Below, piece after piece: positions 34,608 to 45,700 of a stretch of 64,000 nt of DNA. The DNA is taken from NCBI GenBank assembly GCA_965248035.1, contig OZ252054.1:868001-932000 (forward strand), written 5' to 3'. A program made the position numbers and the translations under genes. The notes beneath the pieces are model-generated. The model had not been told where the DNA came from, ran no database searches, and saw nothing but the letters and a program-made list of their open reading frames with translations. The DNA comes from BJGV01 sp964194745 (lineage in GTDB: Bacteria > Pseudomonadota > Gammaproteobacteria > Burkholderiales > Nitrosomonadaceae). Each line of letters starts with the position of its first letter. Position 1 is the first letter of the stretch.

Positions 34608-36767
34608 ATGAGTAATCCGGAATACATATCTCAGCAGGTACAAATTGATTTAATAAAGGAATTAAAAACTTATCAAAAGAGGCTTAAAAAAGCCAGAAAA
34701 GAATTAAAGAGAAGTCCCTCAAACAATCTTTGGCAATTGGTTCTATCAGAAAATCTCAAGAAGATAATCGAAGTACACAATTATATGTATTCAGTACTGG
34801 ATGCACCAATTATTCCAGATTCTGAGCACGACAAACTTTTTCTTGAGTTGCAAAAACTAGAGCAACGTCATCCTTATCTTGCTACACCTGACTCCCCCAC
34901 GCAACGCGTAGGTGCTGCACCTCTTGAAAAATTTTCCCAGATCACCCACCGCTTACCAATGCTCTCTCTTAATAATGAGTTTGAGATAGCAGCAGTAGAA
35001 TCATTTGACCGGCGCATAAGTGAAAAATTGGGAACTGATAAAGTTGAATATGCAGTGGAGCCAAAATTTGATGGTCTAGCGATAAGCCTTCTTTACAAGA
35101 ATGGTTCATTTGTGACAGGTGCTACCCGAGGCGATGGCTACATAGGCGAAGATGTCACGTTGAATTTACGTACAGTCAAATTGATCCCCTTACATTTACG
35201 AAAAGATACAAATAAAGATCGCATACCTACCTTGCTTGAAATACGTGGGGAAGTTTTGATGCTGAAGGAGGATTTTGAAAAACTTAATCGACAACAGCGT
35301 GAAAAGAATGAGAAAGAATTCATGAACCCTCGTAATGCGGCTGCTGGCTCTTTGCGTCAACTTGATCCTCGCGTTACAGCTACTCGCAGGCTTACTTTTT
35401 TTGCTTATGGTATTGGAGAACATGAAGGTGATGAAATACCTCACGACACACATAGCAATGTGTTGAAATATATTGCTTCTCAGGGTTTTCCCATAGCGAA
35501 TGAGCGCGATGTTGTAAGTGGTTCAGCAGCATTATTGTCGTATTATCAAAAGATAGGAGGGCTTCGAGAACGCCTGCCCTATGACATAGACGGAGTGGTT
35601 TATAAAGTTAATAGTCTAGCGCAGCAGAAGAAGCTAGGCTTTACTTCCCGCTCACCACGTTTTGCCGCAGCACACAAATTTCCAGCACAGGAAGTAGTGA
35701 CCGAACTGTTGGGAATTGATGTGCAAGTGGGCAGAACCGGCGTATTGACACCAGTTGCCAGACTGGAACCAGTATTTGTCGGTGGCGCAACCGTGACCCA
35801 TGCAACGCTGCACAATGAAGACGAAATCAGTCGAAAAGATGTGATGATTGGTGATAGTGTTATTGTACGACGAGCGGGCGACGTAATTCCTGAAGTAGTA
35901 GAAGTAGTAAAAGAGCATCGCCCAAGCTACGCGAAGCGATTCACCATGCCTGATCAGTGTCCGGTGTGCGGTGCTAAAGCTGTGCGCATGCCAAATGAGG
36001 CAGTAGTGCGTTGCACTGGTGGGCTATTCTGTCCAGCACAGCAAAAGCAGGTAATTCTACACTTTGCATCGCGTCGTGGTATGGATATTGAAGGCCTGGG
36101 AGATAAACTAGTGGATCAACTGGTGGACAGTGGTTCAATCAAAACGCCAGCGGATCTTTATACACTAGATGATGCAGAACTTATTAGTTTGCCTCGCATA
36201 GGGAAAAAATCTGCTAGGAACGTGTTAGCGGCTATCAGTAAAAGTAAAAATACTACGCTCGCGCGGTTTATTTATGCACTTGGGATCCGTAATGTGGGTG
36301 TGACGACTTCCAGAGAATTAGCTCGATATTTTGGTAATTTCAGTAGATTAAAGGGGGCAGATCTAGAAACCTTGCAGCAAATACCCGATGTTGGTCTCGT
36401 AGTAGCTCAAAGCATTGCAGATTTTTTTGCGGAGAAGCACAATATCGAGGTCATTGAGAAGTTCTTTTCAGATCAAGTTGGTATAGAGTTGAAAGAAAAT
36501 GTAGATGTACTAAAAATTCAAGACGATAATAATGCAAACAGAATTAATGGGAAAACTTTTATATTAACAGGAACTCTTCCAAACTTATCCAGGGAAGAAG
36601 TCAAGGGAAGAATCGAAAAACTGGGAGGAAAAGTAACTGGCAGTGTTTCAAAAAAAACGAATTACGTGGTAGCCGGTACTGCTCCGGGCAGCAAGTATGA
36701 CAAAGCGATTAAATTGGGGGTGACCGTTTTAGATGAAGCGGAGCTGTTACAATTATTGCAAAATTAA
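34608..36767 (+). CDS. ligA: NAD-dependent DNA ligase LigA
   Basis: Seals nicks in replication and repair. 719 aa: domain Ia to about residue 100, adenylation motif KFDG (Lys153), Cys4 zinc finger (CPVCGAKAV...RCTGGLFCPAQ), helix-hairpin-helix region and C-terminal BRCT domain (ingKTFILTGTLPNLSREEV). The N-terminus is about 39 residues longer than E. coli LigA. Domain Ia reads HNYMYSVLDAPIIPDSEHD, where the usual form has Y/H at the first Ser (62) and Tyr at His74; both positions contact NMN in known structures. Expected to be essential, so the changes are notable. Confidence 0.95.
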   Translation: MSNPEYISQQVQIDLIKELKTYQKRLKKARKELKRSPSNNLWQLVLSENLKKIIEVHNYMYSVLDAPIIPDSEHDKLFLELQKLEQRHPYLATPDSPTQRVGAAPLEKFSQITHRLPMLSLNNEFEIAAVESFDRRISEKLGTDKVEYAVEPKFDGLAISLLYKNGSFVTGATRGDGYIGEDVTLNLRTVKLIPLHLRKDTNKDRIPTLLEIRGEVLMLKEDFEKLNRQQREKNEKEFMNPRNAAAGSLRQLDPRVTATRRLTFFAYGIGEHEGDEIPHDTHSNVLKYIASQGFPIANERDVVSGSAALLSYYQKIGGLRERLPYDIDGVVYKVNSLAQQKKLGFTSRSPRFAAAHKFPAQEVVTELLGIDVQVGRTGVLTPVARLEPVFVGGATVTHATLHNEDEISRKDVMIGDSVIVRRAGDVIPEVVEVVKEHRPSYAKRFTMPDQCPVCGAKAVRMPNEAVVRCTGGLFCPAQQKQVILHFASRRGMDIEGLGDKLVDQLVDSGSIKTPADLYTLDDAELISLPRIGKKSARNVLAAISKSKNTTLARFIYALGIRNVGVTTSRELARYFGNFSRLKGADLETLQQIPDVGLVVAQSIADFFAEKHNIEVIEKFFSDQVGIELKENVDVLKIQDDNNANRINGKTFILTGTLPNLSREEVKGRIEKLGGKVTGSVSKKTNYVVAGTAPGSKYDKAIKLGVTVLDEAELLQLLQN

Positions 36768-36810
36768 GAGGATGGTTTGTATCTAGTCTATCAAAATACG
36801 TAACACTCAT

Positions 36811-37356
36811 ATGCTTTCTTCTAAAGAGGCAGGACAAATACTTGATACCGCTGAGCAGATTTATTCAGCTACAGTTGTGTCAGAAACCGTTAAGCGCATG
36901 GCTGCAGATATCACTGTAACGCTATCGGAGAAGTATCCATTGGTATTGAGCGTAATGGGAGGGGCGGTAGTTTTTACCGGACAATTATTGCCATTACTGA
37001 AGTTTCCACTGAATTTCGATTACTTACATGTCTCCCGCTACAATAATAAAATCCGAAGTGAGAAGGTCGACTGGAAGGTGGCGCCTCATGCAAACGTACA
37101 GGATAGAGTGGTGCTGGTATTGGATGATATTCTCGATGAGGGGATTACTCTTGCTTCGATTCGTGAACGGATCATGGGTAACGGTGCAAAAGCATTCTAC
37201 AGTGCTGTTTTTGCCGATAAGGATATTAGCAAATCCAAACCCATCCGCGCAGATTTTGTTGGCGTTACACTGCCTGATCGCTATGTTTTTGGCTTCGGCA
37301 TGGATATATATGGCTCATGGCGAAATTTACCTGCGATTTATGCAGTTAAGGACTGA
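36811..37356 (+). CDS. hpt: Hypoxanthine-guanine phosphoribosyltransferase
   Basis: Purine salvage: converts hypoxanthine or guanine plus PRPP to the nucleotide. 181 aa. The PRPP-binding motif VLVLDDILDEGITLASI and the family segment PLVLSVMGGAVVFTGQLLP are present. Downstream is the 6-oxopurine nucleoside phosphorylase mtnP, which would supply hypoxanthine, so the two genes form a salvage pair. Confidence 0.9.
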   Translation: MLSSKEAGQILDTAEQIYSATVVSETVKRMAADITVTLSEKYPLVLSVMGGAVVFTGQLLPLLKFPLNFDYLHVSRYNNKIRSEKVDWKVAPHANVQDRVVLVLDDILDEGITLASIRERIMGNGAKAFYSAVFADKDISKSKPIRADFVGVTLPDRYVFGFGMDIYGSWRNLPAIYAVKD

Positions 37357-37398
37357 AACCGGAATTCTTTAACCTCTTATCCTGATATTCCAAAAAAT

Positions 37399-38145
37399 AT
37401 GTTTGCAATCATTGGTGGGACGGGCATGGCCCAGCTTTCTTGTCTTGAAATATCTCATCGACAAATAGTGAGGACGCCATATGGAGAGCCGTCGGGGCCC
37501 CTGACTTTCGGTAGAATCAATAAACATGAGATTGTGTTTCTGGCGCGCCACGGTTATGGACATACCATTCCGCCGCATGTAGTGAATTATCGTGCCAACC
37601 TTTGGGCGCTACATTCACTGAACCCTACACGGGTAATATCTGTCGCATCGGTAGGCGGTATTCACGCCGATCTAACGCCTGGAAAGATTGCTATCCCTGG
37701 CCAGATTATTGATCATACCTATGGCCGAAAATTTACTTATTTTGAAGATATTGGAAAGCCAATTACTCACATCGATTTTACCGAGCCCTATTGTGAGGTA
37801 ACACGTGGGCGTATTCTGGAAGCAGCAAAACTGGAAGATGAAAAAATAATTGATGGAGGAGTTTATGCGGCAACTCAAGGGCCACGTCTGGAAACTGCTG
37901 CTGAGATCAACAAGCTGGAGCGTGAAGGTGCTGATATGGTTGGGATGAGCGGCATGCCGGAATCAGCGCTCGCAAAAGAATTGGGCTTGCGCTATGCGAC
38001 CATTGCGGTAGTAGCTAACTATGCTGCTGGGCGGGGGACGAACACACATGCCATTCGGTTGGAAGATGTTCATGATGTACTGGAGAATGCTATGGTTGGT
38101 GTAAGGAAGATTCTGGAACGCGTGGTAGAACTCGATGGCCATTAA
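37399..38145 (+). CDS. mtnP: S-methyl-5'-thioinosine phosphorylase
   Basis: Cleaves methylthioinosine (or related nucleosides) with phosphate. 248 aa of the PNP/MTAP family: IIGGTGM, FLARHGYGHTIPPHVVNYRA, GGVYAATQGPRLETAAEI, VGMSGMPESALAKELG. The RHG..HxxPPHxVNYRAN form and the MPE ending resemble the bacterial MTIP subgroup rather than MTAP. Product hypoxanthine would feed the preceding hpt gene. Overlaps def by 11 nt. Confidence 0.88.
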   Translation: MFAIIGGTGMAQLSCLEISHRQIVRTPYGEPSGPLTFGRINKHEIVFLARHGYGHTIPPHVVNYRANLWALHSLNPTRVISVASVGGIHADLTPGKIAIPGQIIDHTYGRKFTYFEDIGKPITHIDFTEPYCEVTRGRILEAAKLEDEKIIDGGVYAATQGPRLETAAEINKLEREGADMVGMSGMPESALAKELGLRYATIAVVANYAAGRGTNTHAIRLEDVHDVLENAMVGVRKILERVVELDGH

Positions 38146-38668
38146 ACCCGTTTTGAAAATGGGTGATTCACGCTTGCTGCAAGTGGCGGAGAGAGTAGAA
38201 AAATTTGATACGCCTGAATTCAAGACTCTAATTCAGGATATGCACGACACCATGGAAGCTGAGAATGGTGCAGGACTGGCAGCGCCGCAGATTGGCGTTG
38301 GCTTGCAAGTGGTCGTATTTGGTGTAGAGAAAAACTCGCGCTATCCCGATGCAGAAGAAGTACCTTACACTGTGCTAGTAAATCCTGTACTTAAACCTCT
38401 CACACAAAGAATGGAAGAGGACTGGGAGGGTTGCTTGAGTGTTCCTGGTATGCGAGGTATGGTGCCGCGTTTTTCCAGAGTATACTATCAGGGATTCGAC
38501 CAGTATGGAAAATCTATAGACAGAAGCGTGGACGGATTTCACTCCCGTGTGGTGCAGCACGAATGCGACCACTTGCAGGGAATACTTTACCCCATGCGTA
38601 TTACCAATTTTCGTATGTTCGGTTATACAGAGGTGTTGTTTCCTGGTCAGACGTTGATGGAGGAGTAG
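38135..38668 (+). CDS. def: Peptide deformylase
   Basis: Removes the N-formyl group from new proteins. 177 aa with motif 1 GAGLAAPQIG, motif 2 EGCLSVPG (Cys metal ligand) and motif 3 QHECDHLQG (HExxH metal site). The start overlaps mtnP by 11 nt. A longer-than-usual insertion near GVEKNSRYPDAEEVP occurs in some proteobacterial paralogues, so this may not be the only deformylase of the cell. Confidence 0.94.
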   Translation: MAIKPVLKMGDSRLLQVAERVEKFDTPEFKTLIQDMHDTMEAENGAGLAAPQIGVGLQVVVFGVEKNSRYPDAEEVPYTVLVNPVLKPLTQRMEEDWEGCLSVPGMRGMVPRFSRVYYQGFDQYGKSIDRSVDGFHSRVVQHECDHLQGILYPMRITNFRMFGYTEVLFPGQTLMEE

Positions 38669-38683
38669 GTCGGAAAAAATTGC

Positions 38684-39094
38684 TTAGGGTTTCACCACCA
38701 CCAATATCACTACTGCAATCAGAAGCACTACTGGAATCTCATTAAACCAGCGATAGTAAATATGACTGTGTCGATTCCGGTCCAATCTAAAGTCAGAGAG
38801 CAGCCTGCCACAGTAGTAGTGGTAGGCAATCAGCAATGCAACCAGCAAAAGTTTAGGGTGAAGCCAGCTGCCGGATATGCCAAAACCCAACCAGAGCCAC
38901 AAGCCAGATATGATGGTTAATACAGCTCCAGGTGTCATAATCCCATAGTAGAGTTTGCGTTCCATCACCTTGAAACGCTCAACGCTAGGGAGATCGTCAC
39001 TCATGGCATGATAGACAAATAACCGCGGTAAATAAAAGAGCCCGGCAAACCAGGTGACCATGAATATGATATGTAGCGCTTTTACCCAGAGCAT
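38684..39094 (-). CDS. hemJ: Protoporphyrinogen oxidase HemJ
   Basis: Four-helix membrane protein (136 aa) of the HemJ/UPF0093 family, last-but-one step of haem synthesis. The conserved His in ALHIIFMVTWFAGLFYLPRL and the Lys region LHPKLLLVALLIAYHYYCGR are visible, with FNEIPVVLLIAVVILVV at the end. Convergent with def, 15 bp away. Confidence 0.9.
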   Translation of the reverse strand: MLWVKALHIIFMVTWFAGLFYLPRLFVYHAMSDDLPSVERFKVMERKLYYGIMTPGAVLTIISGLWLWLGFGISGSWLHPKLLLVALLIAYHYYCGRLLSDFRLDRNRHSHIYYRWFNEIPVVLLIAVVILVVVKP

Positions 39095-39369
39095 TTAGTT
39101 CTCCTACTTTTCTCGGAACTGATGATTATAGTAGAGATAGTTTTATTTTTCTTGGTATTGATCAGTTTATTTTCGGAATAGGGGTACGTTATATCGCATG
39201 GAGTATCTATTGGTTCAAACCTCATAATTTCATATGGAAAAAAGTTTTTCAGTTTGTTTCTGAGCCATTTATCATTACATAGATTAAAAGTAAGAGAGCG
39301 CTATATAAGAAGTATTGATTTGTTGACAGCTCAGGATTAGGAAAGCAATGCAGAACAAAATGAGACTAT

Positions 39370-40494
39370 ATGGGAATGATTAAAACACGGGCTGCGGTTG
39401 CCTGGGGTCCGGGTCAGCCTTTGAGCATCGAAGAGGTTGACCTGATGCGACCGAAAAAGGGCGAGGTGTTGGTGCGGATAGTGGCTACTGGTATATGCCA
39501 TACCGATGCATATACGCTTTCCGGAAGCGATCCAGAAGGTAAATTTCCCACGATTCTTGGCCATGAAGGTGGCGGCATTGTAGAAGCTTTAGGTGAGGGG
39601 GTCACCAGCGTTGCCACAGGAAACCATATGATACCACTTTATACTCCAGAATGTGGCGAATGCAAATTCTGTAAATCAGGAAGAACTAACTTGTGTCAAG
39701 CTATCCGGGCAACTCAAGGACAAGGGCTGATGCCTGACGGTACGACGCGTTTTTTTAAGGATGGAAAACCTATTTATCACTATATGGGTACCTCAACTTT
39801 CTCAGAATATACTGTGGTGCCCGAAATTTCTTTAGCAAAAATCAGTAAGGAAGCACCATTAGAGAAGGTCTGTCTACTTGGCTGTGGGGTGACGACAGGC
39901 ATAGGCGCCGTTACCAATACTGCAAAAGTGAAGACAGGTGATACCGTAGCGGTTTTTGGTCTTGGCGGCATTGGCCTAGCGGTGATAATCGGTGCGGTTC
40001 AGGCTAAGGCTGGACGTATCATTGCGATCGATATCAATCCCGTTAAATTTGGAATTGCGCGCCAGCTTGGTGCCACCGATGTAGTAAACCCCAAAGATTA
40101 CGCTAAGCCGATCCAGGATGTAATTGTAGAAATGACCAGTGGCGGCGTGGATTTCTCCTTTGAATGTATTGGAAACGTCAAAGTGATGCGTTCAGCGCTA
40201 GAATGCTGCCACAAAGGTTGGGGGGAATCAGTAATTATTGGTGTTGCTGGTGCCGGCGAGGAAATTTGTACCCGCCCATTTCAGCTAGTAACAGGACGTA
40301 TATGGCGTGGTTCAGCTTTTGGTGGGGTGAAAGGCCGTACTGAACTCCCCGGTTATGTCCAACGTTATCTCAACGGTGAATATGAACTCGATATTTTTAT
40401 TACTCACAACATGGAATTGGATGATATAAATAAAGCGTTTGAGCTGATGAATGCAGGAGAATCTATTCGAACGGTTATTCATTTCGGCAAATAA
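39370..40494 (+). CDS. adhC: S-(hydroxymethyl)glutathione dehydrogenase / class III alcohol dehydrogenase
   Basis: NAD-dependent oxidation of the formaldehyde-glutathione adduct. 374 aa, MDR family: catalytic zinc ligands in GICHTDAYTLSG and GHEGGG, structural zinc cysteines in CGECKFCKSGRTNLC, NAD-binding GLGGIGLAVI. Monocistronic, with 275 bp of AT-rich non-coding DNA upstream in which I recognised no operator. Start at 39370 or two codons later (39376). Confidence 0.94.
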   Translation: MGMIKTRAAVAWGPGQPLSIEEVDLMRPKKGEVLVRIVATGICHTDAYTLSGSDPEGKFPTILGHEGGGIVEALGEGVTSVATGNHMIPLYTPECGECKFCKSGRTNLCQAIRATQGQGLMPDGTTRFFKDGKPIYHYMGTSTFSEYTVVPEISLAKISKEAPLEKVCLLGCGVTTGIGAVTNTAKVKTGDTVAVFGLGGIGLAVIIGAVQAKAGRIIAIDINPVKFGIARQLGATDVVNPKDYAKPIQDVIVEMTSGGVDFSFECIGNVKVMRSALECCHKGWGESVIIGVAGAGEEICTRPFQLVTGRIWRGSAFGGVKGRTELPGYVQRYLNGEYELDIFITHNMELDDINKAFELMNAGESIRTVIHFGK

Positions 40495-40633
40495 TTTCAG
40501 TTCTATTATAGAAGTTCTTAAACTTGTTATTTGTTATATTTCAAATTTTTTTTATTCAGAACAGGTTTTTATGCAGCGCTACAATCACAATTGGGTTATA
40601 TGAGGACTCTTACTGGATCATCTGGCAGTAATG

Positions 40634-41139
40634 CTAGGCCACCTTTTGGATGATAGCCTTCCAGGCATTTAACTTTTGATTGTAAGACAAGGATGTATTT
40701 GCAGGACTTGTTGATGGAAGACGCTTATAGCGTAGCAATTTGGGCGCGAGCATGCGCTGCACAAGCGTATAAAAACACTTTTCAGCCATCGCACCGTTGA
40801 AAAAATATCTGTAATATTTTGATGGGTTGAAAGGAATAACTCAAAATTGTTCGGAGAGACTGAGGTTCTATCGATATCAGAATCGAGACTGCTATCGCGT
40901 GTGCACGAGGCAAGAACATCCCAGAGAGCTATGCCATTGGATTTCAGTATTTGGATTCTCGATGCATAAGGCAGAGTTGGGGTGGCGGCTATCAGATCAC
41001 CCATAATCGGCCAGAAAGAGTTGCGGCGATGAGCATAGTATTGTCCAGCCAATAGGGACTTCTTGCCTGGTATGCTTCCGAGGACAAGGATTCTTGCTGT
41101 TGAATCCTCGATTGGCGCGAAACTATTGATATGTTGCAT
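40634..41139 (-). pseudogene. Mug-like DNA glycosylase (deoxyinosine/uracil type), frameshifted
   Basis: The N-terminal two thirds match the DNA-deoxyinosine glycosylase group of the UDG superfamily: ILVLGSIPGKKSLLAGQYYAH, RNSFWPIMGDL, GIALWDVLASC. At ITDIF (near 40808) the frame shifts in a run of six T (sense strand): the family sequence FNGAMAEKCFYTL follows in the next frame and runs to a stop at 40634. One more T would restore it. Either a 1-nt deletion or a homopolymer error. Start ATG 41139 with AGAGTGA upstream. Confidence 0.8.
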
Positions 41140-41163
41140 ATTGATGATCACTCTATGTCGCCA

Positions 41164-42669
41164 CTAGATTTTGGGGCAGTAAATCCACTGATTTAATAGG
41201 CTGCGTGCAGTATCCGTGATTTCTGACGCTGTCATTCCCACTGGTCCACCATTTTGGTCTAGCAGTTCATCTGCTGCAGCACCGTGCAAGTAAACTGCCA
41301 GTAACAGTGCTTTTTTCGCACTCAACCCCTGTGCTAGCAAAGCACCAATAATGCCGGATAATACATCACCTGTTCCGGCGCTACTCAGACCTGGGTTACC
41401 ACTAGTGTTTATGTAACGCTTTCCATCAAGTAGCATACAAATGCTACCTGCACCTTTCAATACTGCATAGCAGTTGAAACGTTCTACCAGATTTTTTACT
41501 GCGGCCATACGGTCATTCTGAACTGCTGTAGTACCGATGCCCAGCATTCGTGCCGCTTCTGCAGCATGGGGAGTGAGTATGGTATCCGCTTTGCGGGTAC
41601 TCAGTGTACTAGCAAGCTTGGGATGGGTCGAAATAAGATTCAACGCGTCGGCATCCAGTACTAAGGATTGTGTGGATTTGAGCGCGCAGTCAAGCCAGAA
41701 ATGGGCGTCACCACTCATCCCCAACCCTGGGCCAATAACCAGACAATTCAGATGATCAAGCTTGAATAGTTCGTAAGCAGGGTGTAGCATCAATTCTGGC
41801 TGCGCGGGGTTGACTCTAAGTGTATCCTCAGCAATCAATCCAAGGTATACACGTCCTGATCCTAATTTGAGCGCCGCTGTTCCTGCAAGGAATGCTGCGC
41901 CCACCATTCCTGCTGATCCACCAATAATACCCACGCTGCCAAACATACCTTTGTGCTTGTTAGCAGGACGAGACGGTGGCAACAATTTCTGTACGCAAGC
42001 CTGATCCAATATCCATGAGCGGGGTTTTATCAGAGTAGGTGCATCGATATCAAGATTGCGCAATATAATTTCTCCACAATACTCAGTGCCATAATGAGTC
42101 AGGAGACCAGGTTTCAGGCCAATGAATGTGACGGTTATGGTGGCGTAAATTGCTACACCGCGTACATGGCCGTTGTCGCTGTCCAGGCCACTGGGAATAT
42201 CGAGCGCAAGTACAGGCAGATTCATGTGATTGATCACATTGACTAGTTCATAGTATTTACCCTCGAGGTCTCGCTCAAGACCGATACCGAACAAACCATC
42301 TATTACCACATTCCAATTTTTCGTAGCTGGGATTTCAGAAAGGACCTCGCCCCCCACAGCAAGCCAAGCATCCAGCGAATTTCTCGCATCACTGGATAAT
42401 TCGGCGCGCTCTCCGGTGAATACCAGCGTGACTTTGAACCACCATTCTTGCAGATAACGAACAACAACGAAGGCATCGCCGCCATTGTTACCGGGACCAG
42501 CCAGTACCAACACCTTGCTTCTTCCGTTGGTCAGCAGTTTATCCAGTGCTATTTTTGCTGCAGCCAATCCGGCTTTTTCCATCAAGTCAGAAGGATTAGG
42601 TAAGGCAGCGGCAAGCTGCTCAATCTTGCGGATGTCAGAGGTGAGATAGATAGGAGTTTTGCTATTCAT
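41164..42669 (-). CDS. nnr: Bifunctional NAD(P)H-hydrate epimerase/dehydratase Nnr
   Basis: Repairs hydrated NAD(P)H. About 501 aa: the N-terminal YjeF epimerase domain (VLAGPGNNGGDAFVVVRYL; DGLFGIGLERDL) and the C-terminal ADP-dependent dehydratase domain (VVIGPGLG-type VIGPGLGMSG; NPGLSSAGTGDVLSGIIGALL). ATG 42669 starts the usual N-terminus (MNSKTPIYLTSDIRKIEQ); an in-frame start at 42714 would add 15 unrelated residues. Confidence 0.94.
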   Translation of the reverse strand: MNSKTPIYLTSDIRKIEQLAAALPNPSDLMEKAGLAAAKIALDKLLTNGRSKVLVLAGPGNNGGDAFVVVRYLQEWWFKVTLVFTGERAELSSDARNSLDAWLAVGGEVLSEIPATKNWNVVIDGLFGIGLERDLEGKYYELVNVINHMNLPVLALDIPSGLDSDNGHVRGVAIYATITVTFIGLKPGLLTHYGTEYCGEIILRNLDIDAPTLIKPRSWILDQACVQKLLPPSRPANKHKGMFGSVGIIGGSAGMVGAAFLAGTAALKLGSGRVYLGLIAEDTLRVNPAQPELMLHPAYELFKLDHLNCLVIGPGLGMSGDAHFWLDCALKSTQSLVLDADALNLISTHPKLASTLSTRKADTILTPHAAEAARMLGIGTTAVQNDRMAAVKNLVERFNCYAVLKGAGSICMLLDGKRYINTSGNPGLSSAGTGDVLSGIIGALLAQGLSAKKALLLAVYLHGAAADELLDQNGGPVGMTASEITDTARSLLNQWIYCPKI

Positions 42670-42764
42670 ATTGTGATTTATCCAGGTAACTACTTTTAAG
42701 ACTGTGGGCGGCATGCCTTCTCGTGTAAAATTATGTTTTCCAATTCAATGCCACAATTCACCTA

Positions 42765-45700
42765 ATGCTTCGATTCCGTGGCGGTAGCGCTCTATCTCCT
42801 TTCCGTCTGGAAAAATTAATAGGCGCACTCAAAACATTTGCCCCACAAGTTTCCCACATTTACGCTGAGTATTGGCATTTTTGCTCAGAAGCACGTAGTT
42901 TGCGGAAAGACGAAACCATTGTTCTCGAAAAGTTGCTTACTTACGGAGCAGCACGGCAGAGTGAACCTTCCTCAGGTGAATTGTTGCTGGTGTTGCCGCG
43001 TTCCGGAACCATTTCTACTTGGTCATCCAAAGCTACTGACATCGCTCGTCACTGCGGACTAGATGCAGTCAAGCGATTAGAACGTGGCATAGCGTTTTAT
43101 ATACAACCTAGGGACGGGCTCTCAACCGAGGAGAAAAACCAATTGCGTCCATTTATCCACGACCGCATGACCGAAGCAGTGTTCAGCTCGTTTAAAGATG
43201 CGGAAAGTTTGTTCCAACATTCTGAGCCAGTTCCGCTCAACATGGTTGATGTGCGGGAGGATACGGTAGAGATGTTGCAACGAGCCAATAGTGAAATGGG
43301 ACTTGCGTTGTCGTTCGACGAAATTGAATATCTTGCAGTCCATTTCTCACGCACTGGGCGCAATCCAACTGACACGGAATTGATGATGTTCGCCCAGGCT
43401 AATTCAGAACATTGTCGCCACAAGATCTTCAATGCTGACTGGGTGATAGATGGTAAACCCCAGGCAAAGTCGCTGTTCTCAATGATACGTAATACTCATC
43501 ATTTACATCCGCAAGGTACGGTGGTGGCTTATACAGATAATTCCTCTGTCGTCGAAGGAGCTAAAATCGCTCGTTTCTATCCTGGTATGAATCACGCTTA
43601 CAGTTATGCCGAAGAGCAAACGTATATCCTGATGAAGGTGGAGACTCACAATCATCCCACCGCAATATCTCCCTATCCTGGTTCCGCCACTGGCGCGGGA
43701 GGAGAAATTCGGGACGAAGGTGCAACTGGTCGCGGCGCCAAACCTAGAGCAGGACTCACAGGATTTTCAGTTTCAAATTTAAATATTCCTAGGTTTGTCC
43801 AGCCTTGGGAAGTGTACCAAGAGTCTAGGGAAAATCATTCGTACGGCAAGCCTTCACGTATCTCGTCAGCCTTACAAATCATGCTGGAAGGTCCGATTGG
43901 TGGTGCGACATATAACAATGAATTTGGTCGTCCTAATCTAGCTGGGTACTTCCGTACTTTCGAGGAATTGATTGCGGGCGAGATGCGTGGTTATCACAAG
44001 CCTATTATGTTGGCGGGAGGCATAGGCCACATTTCTGAACTTGATTCATTCAAGAAAGAGTTCCCATCAGGTGCGCTGTTGATTCAACTAGGTGGGCCAG
44101 GAATGTTGATTGGACTGGGCGGAGGCGCAGCTTCCAGCATGGATACTGGGGTAAATGAAGAAAGCCTGGATTTTAACTCGGTGCAGCGTGGCAACGCGGA
44201 GATGGAGCGGCGTGCTCAGGAAGTGATTGACCGATGCTGGCAGATGGAAAGAAAGGGAGAGTCAAACCCGATCCTTTCGATTCACGATGTTGGCGCAGGC
44301 GGCTTGTCCAATGCGTTGCCGGAATTGTTACATAGTTCACGACGTGGTGGGCGTTTCAATCTACGTGATATTCCTTCGGAAGAGTTGGGCATGTCGCCAA
44401 TGCAAATTTGGAGCAACGAGGCACAGGAACGCTATGTACTTGCAATAATGCCAGAATCTCTGGAGTTGTTCAGGGCAATTTGCGAACGTGAGCGCTGCCC
44501 GTTTGCAGTGATGGGTAAAGCGACAGAACAAGAACAACTTACCGTAACTGACCCAGCTTTCAATAATTTTCCGGTTGATATGGAGATTTCGGTATTACTG
44601 GGGAAGTCACCAAAAATGACGCGCGAAGTTGTGCACATTGAAAAATCACCAGCACCGTTCAATACAGTGAGTTTAAATTTAAAAGAGTCTGCTTATAGGG
44701 TGTTGCATCTGCCTGCAGTGGCGGATAAAACATTTCTCATAAGCATCAGTGACCGTAGCGTTGTAGGGATGACTGCACGTGATCAGATGGTGGGGCCGTG
44801 GCAAGTGCCGGTAGCGGATGTAGCAGTGACACTGTTGGGGTATCAGACATATCAAGGCGAGGCATTTGCTGTGGGGGAGCGAGCGCCGCTGGCTTTACTC
44901 GATCCTGCCTCCGCTGCACGTATGGCGGTAGGCGAGGCCATCACTAATATAGCCGCCACATTGATTGACCATATCGGAGAAATAAAACTTTCTGCTAACT
45001 GGATGGCTGCTGCTGGACATCCTGGTGAGGACGCGGGTTTGTTCGACGCGGTTCACGCGGTAGGCATGGAATTGTGTCCACAACTGGGGATCAGTGTCCC
45101 GGTGGGCAAAGATTCTATGTCGATGAAGACTGTGTGGGAAACCGATTCCGATAATAGTGATCGGGTTACTAGCAAAGAAGTGACTGCACCGTTGTCTCTT
45201 ATCATCTCCGCTTTTGCAAGAGTAACAGATGTCCGTAAAACACTCACGCCACAGTTGCAAACTGACTGTGGCGAGACGGAATTGATCTTGGTCGATCTTG
45301 GTATGGGTAGGAATCGCCTTGGCGGCTCAGCATTGGCACAGGTTTACAAGCAAGTAGGCGATATTGCACCTGATGTTGTAGGTCTAGATGGTGTGAAGAA
45401 ACTTAAAGGGTTGTTCACTGCTATACAGCACCTAAATCAAGAAAATAAAATACTAGCTTACCATGATCGTTCCGACGGCGGTCTGTTTACAACGCTGTGT
45501 GAAATGGCATTCGCTGGACACGTGGGCGTAACTGTTAATCTCGATCAGCTGTGTTTTGATGAGCTCGCTAACGATGTGGATGGATACGAATTGAAGCAGG
45601 AGGCACTAGGTGGAAGATTCATAGAACGCATCATATCAGTTTTGTTTAATGAGGAACTCGGAGCAGTGTTCCAGATAAAAACTGAACATCGTTGCGATTT

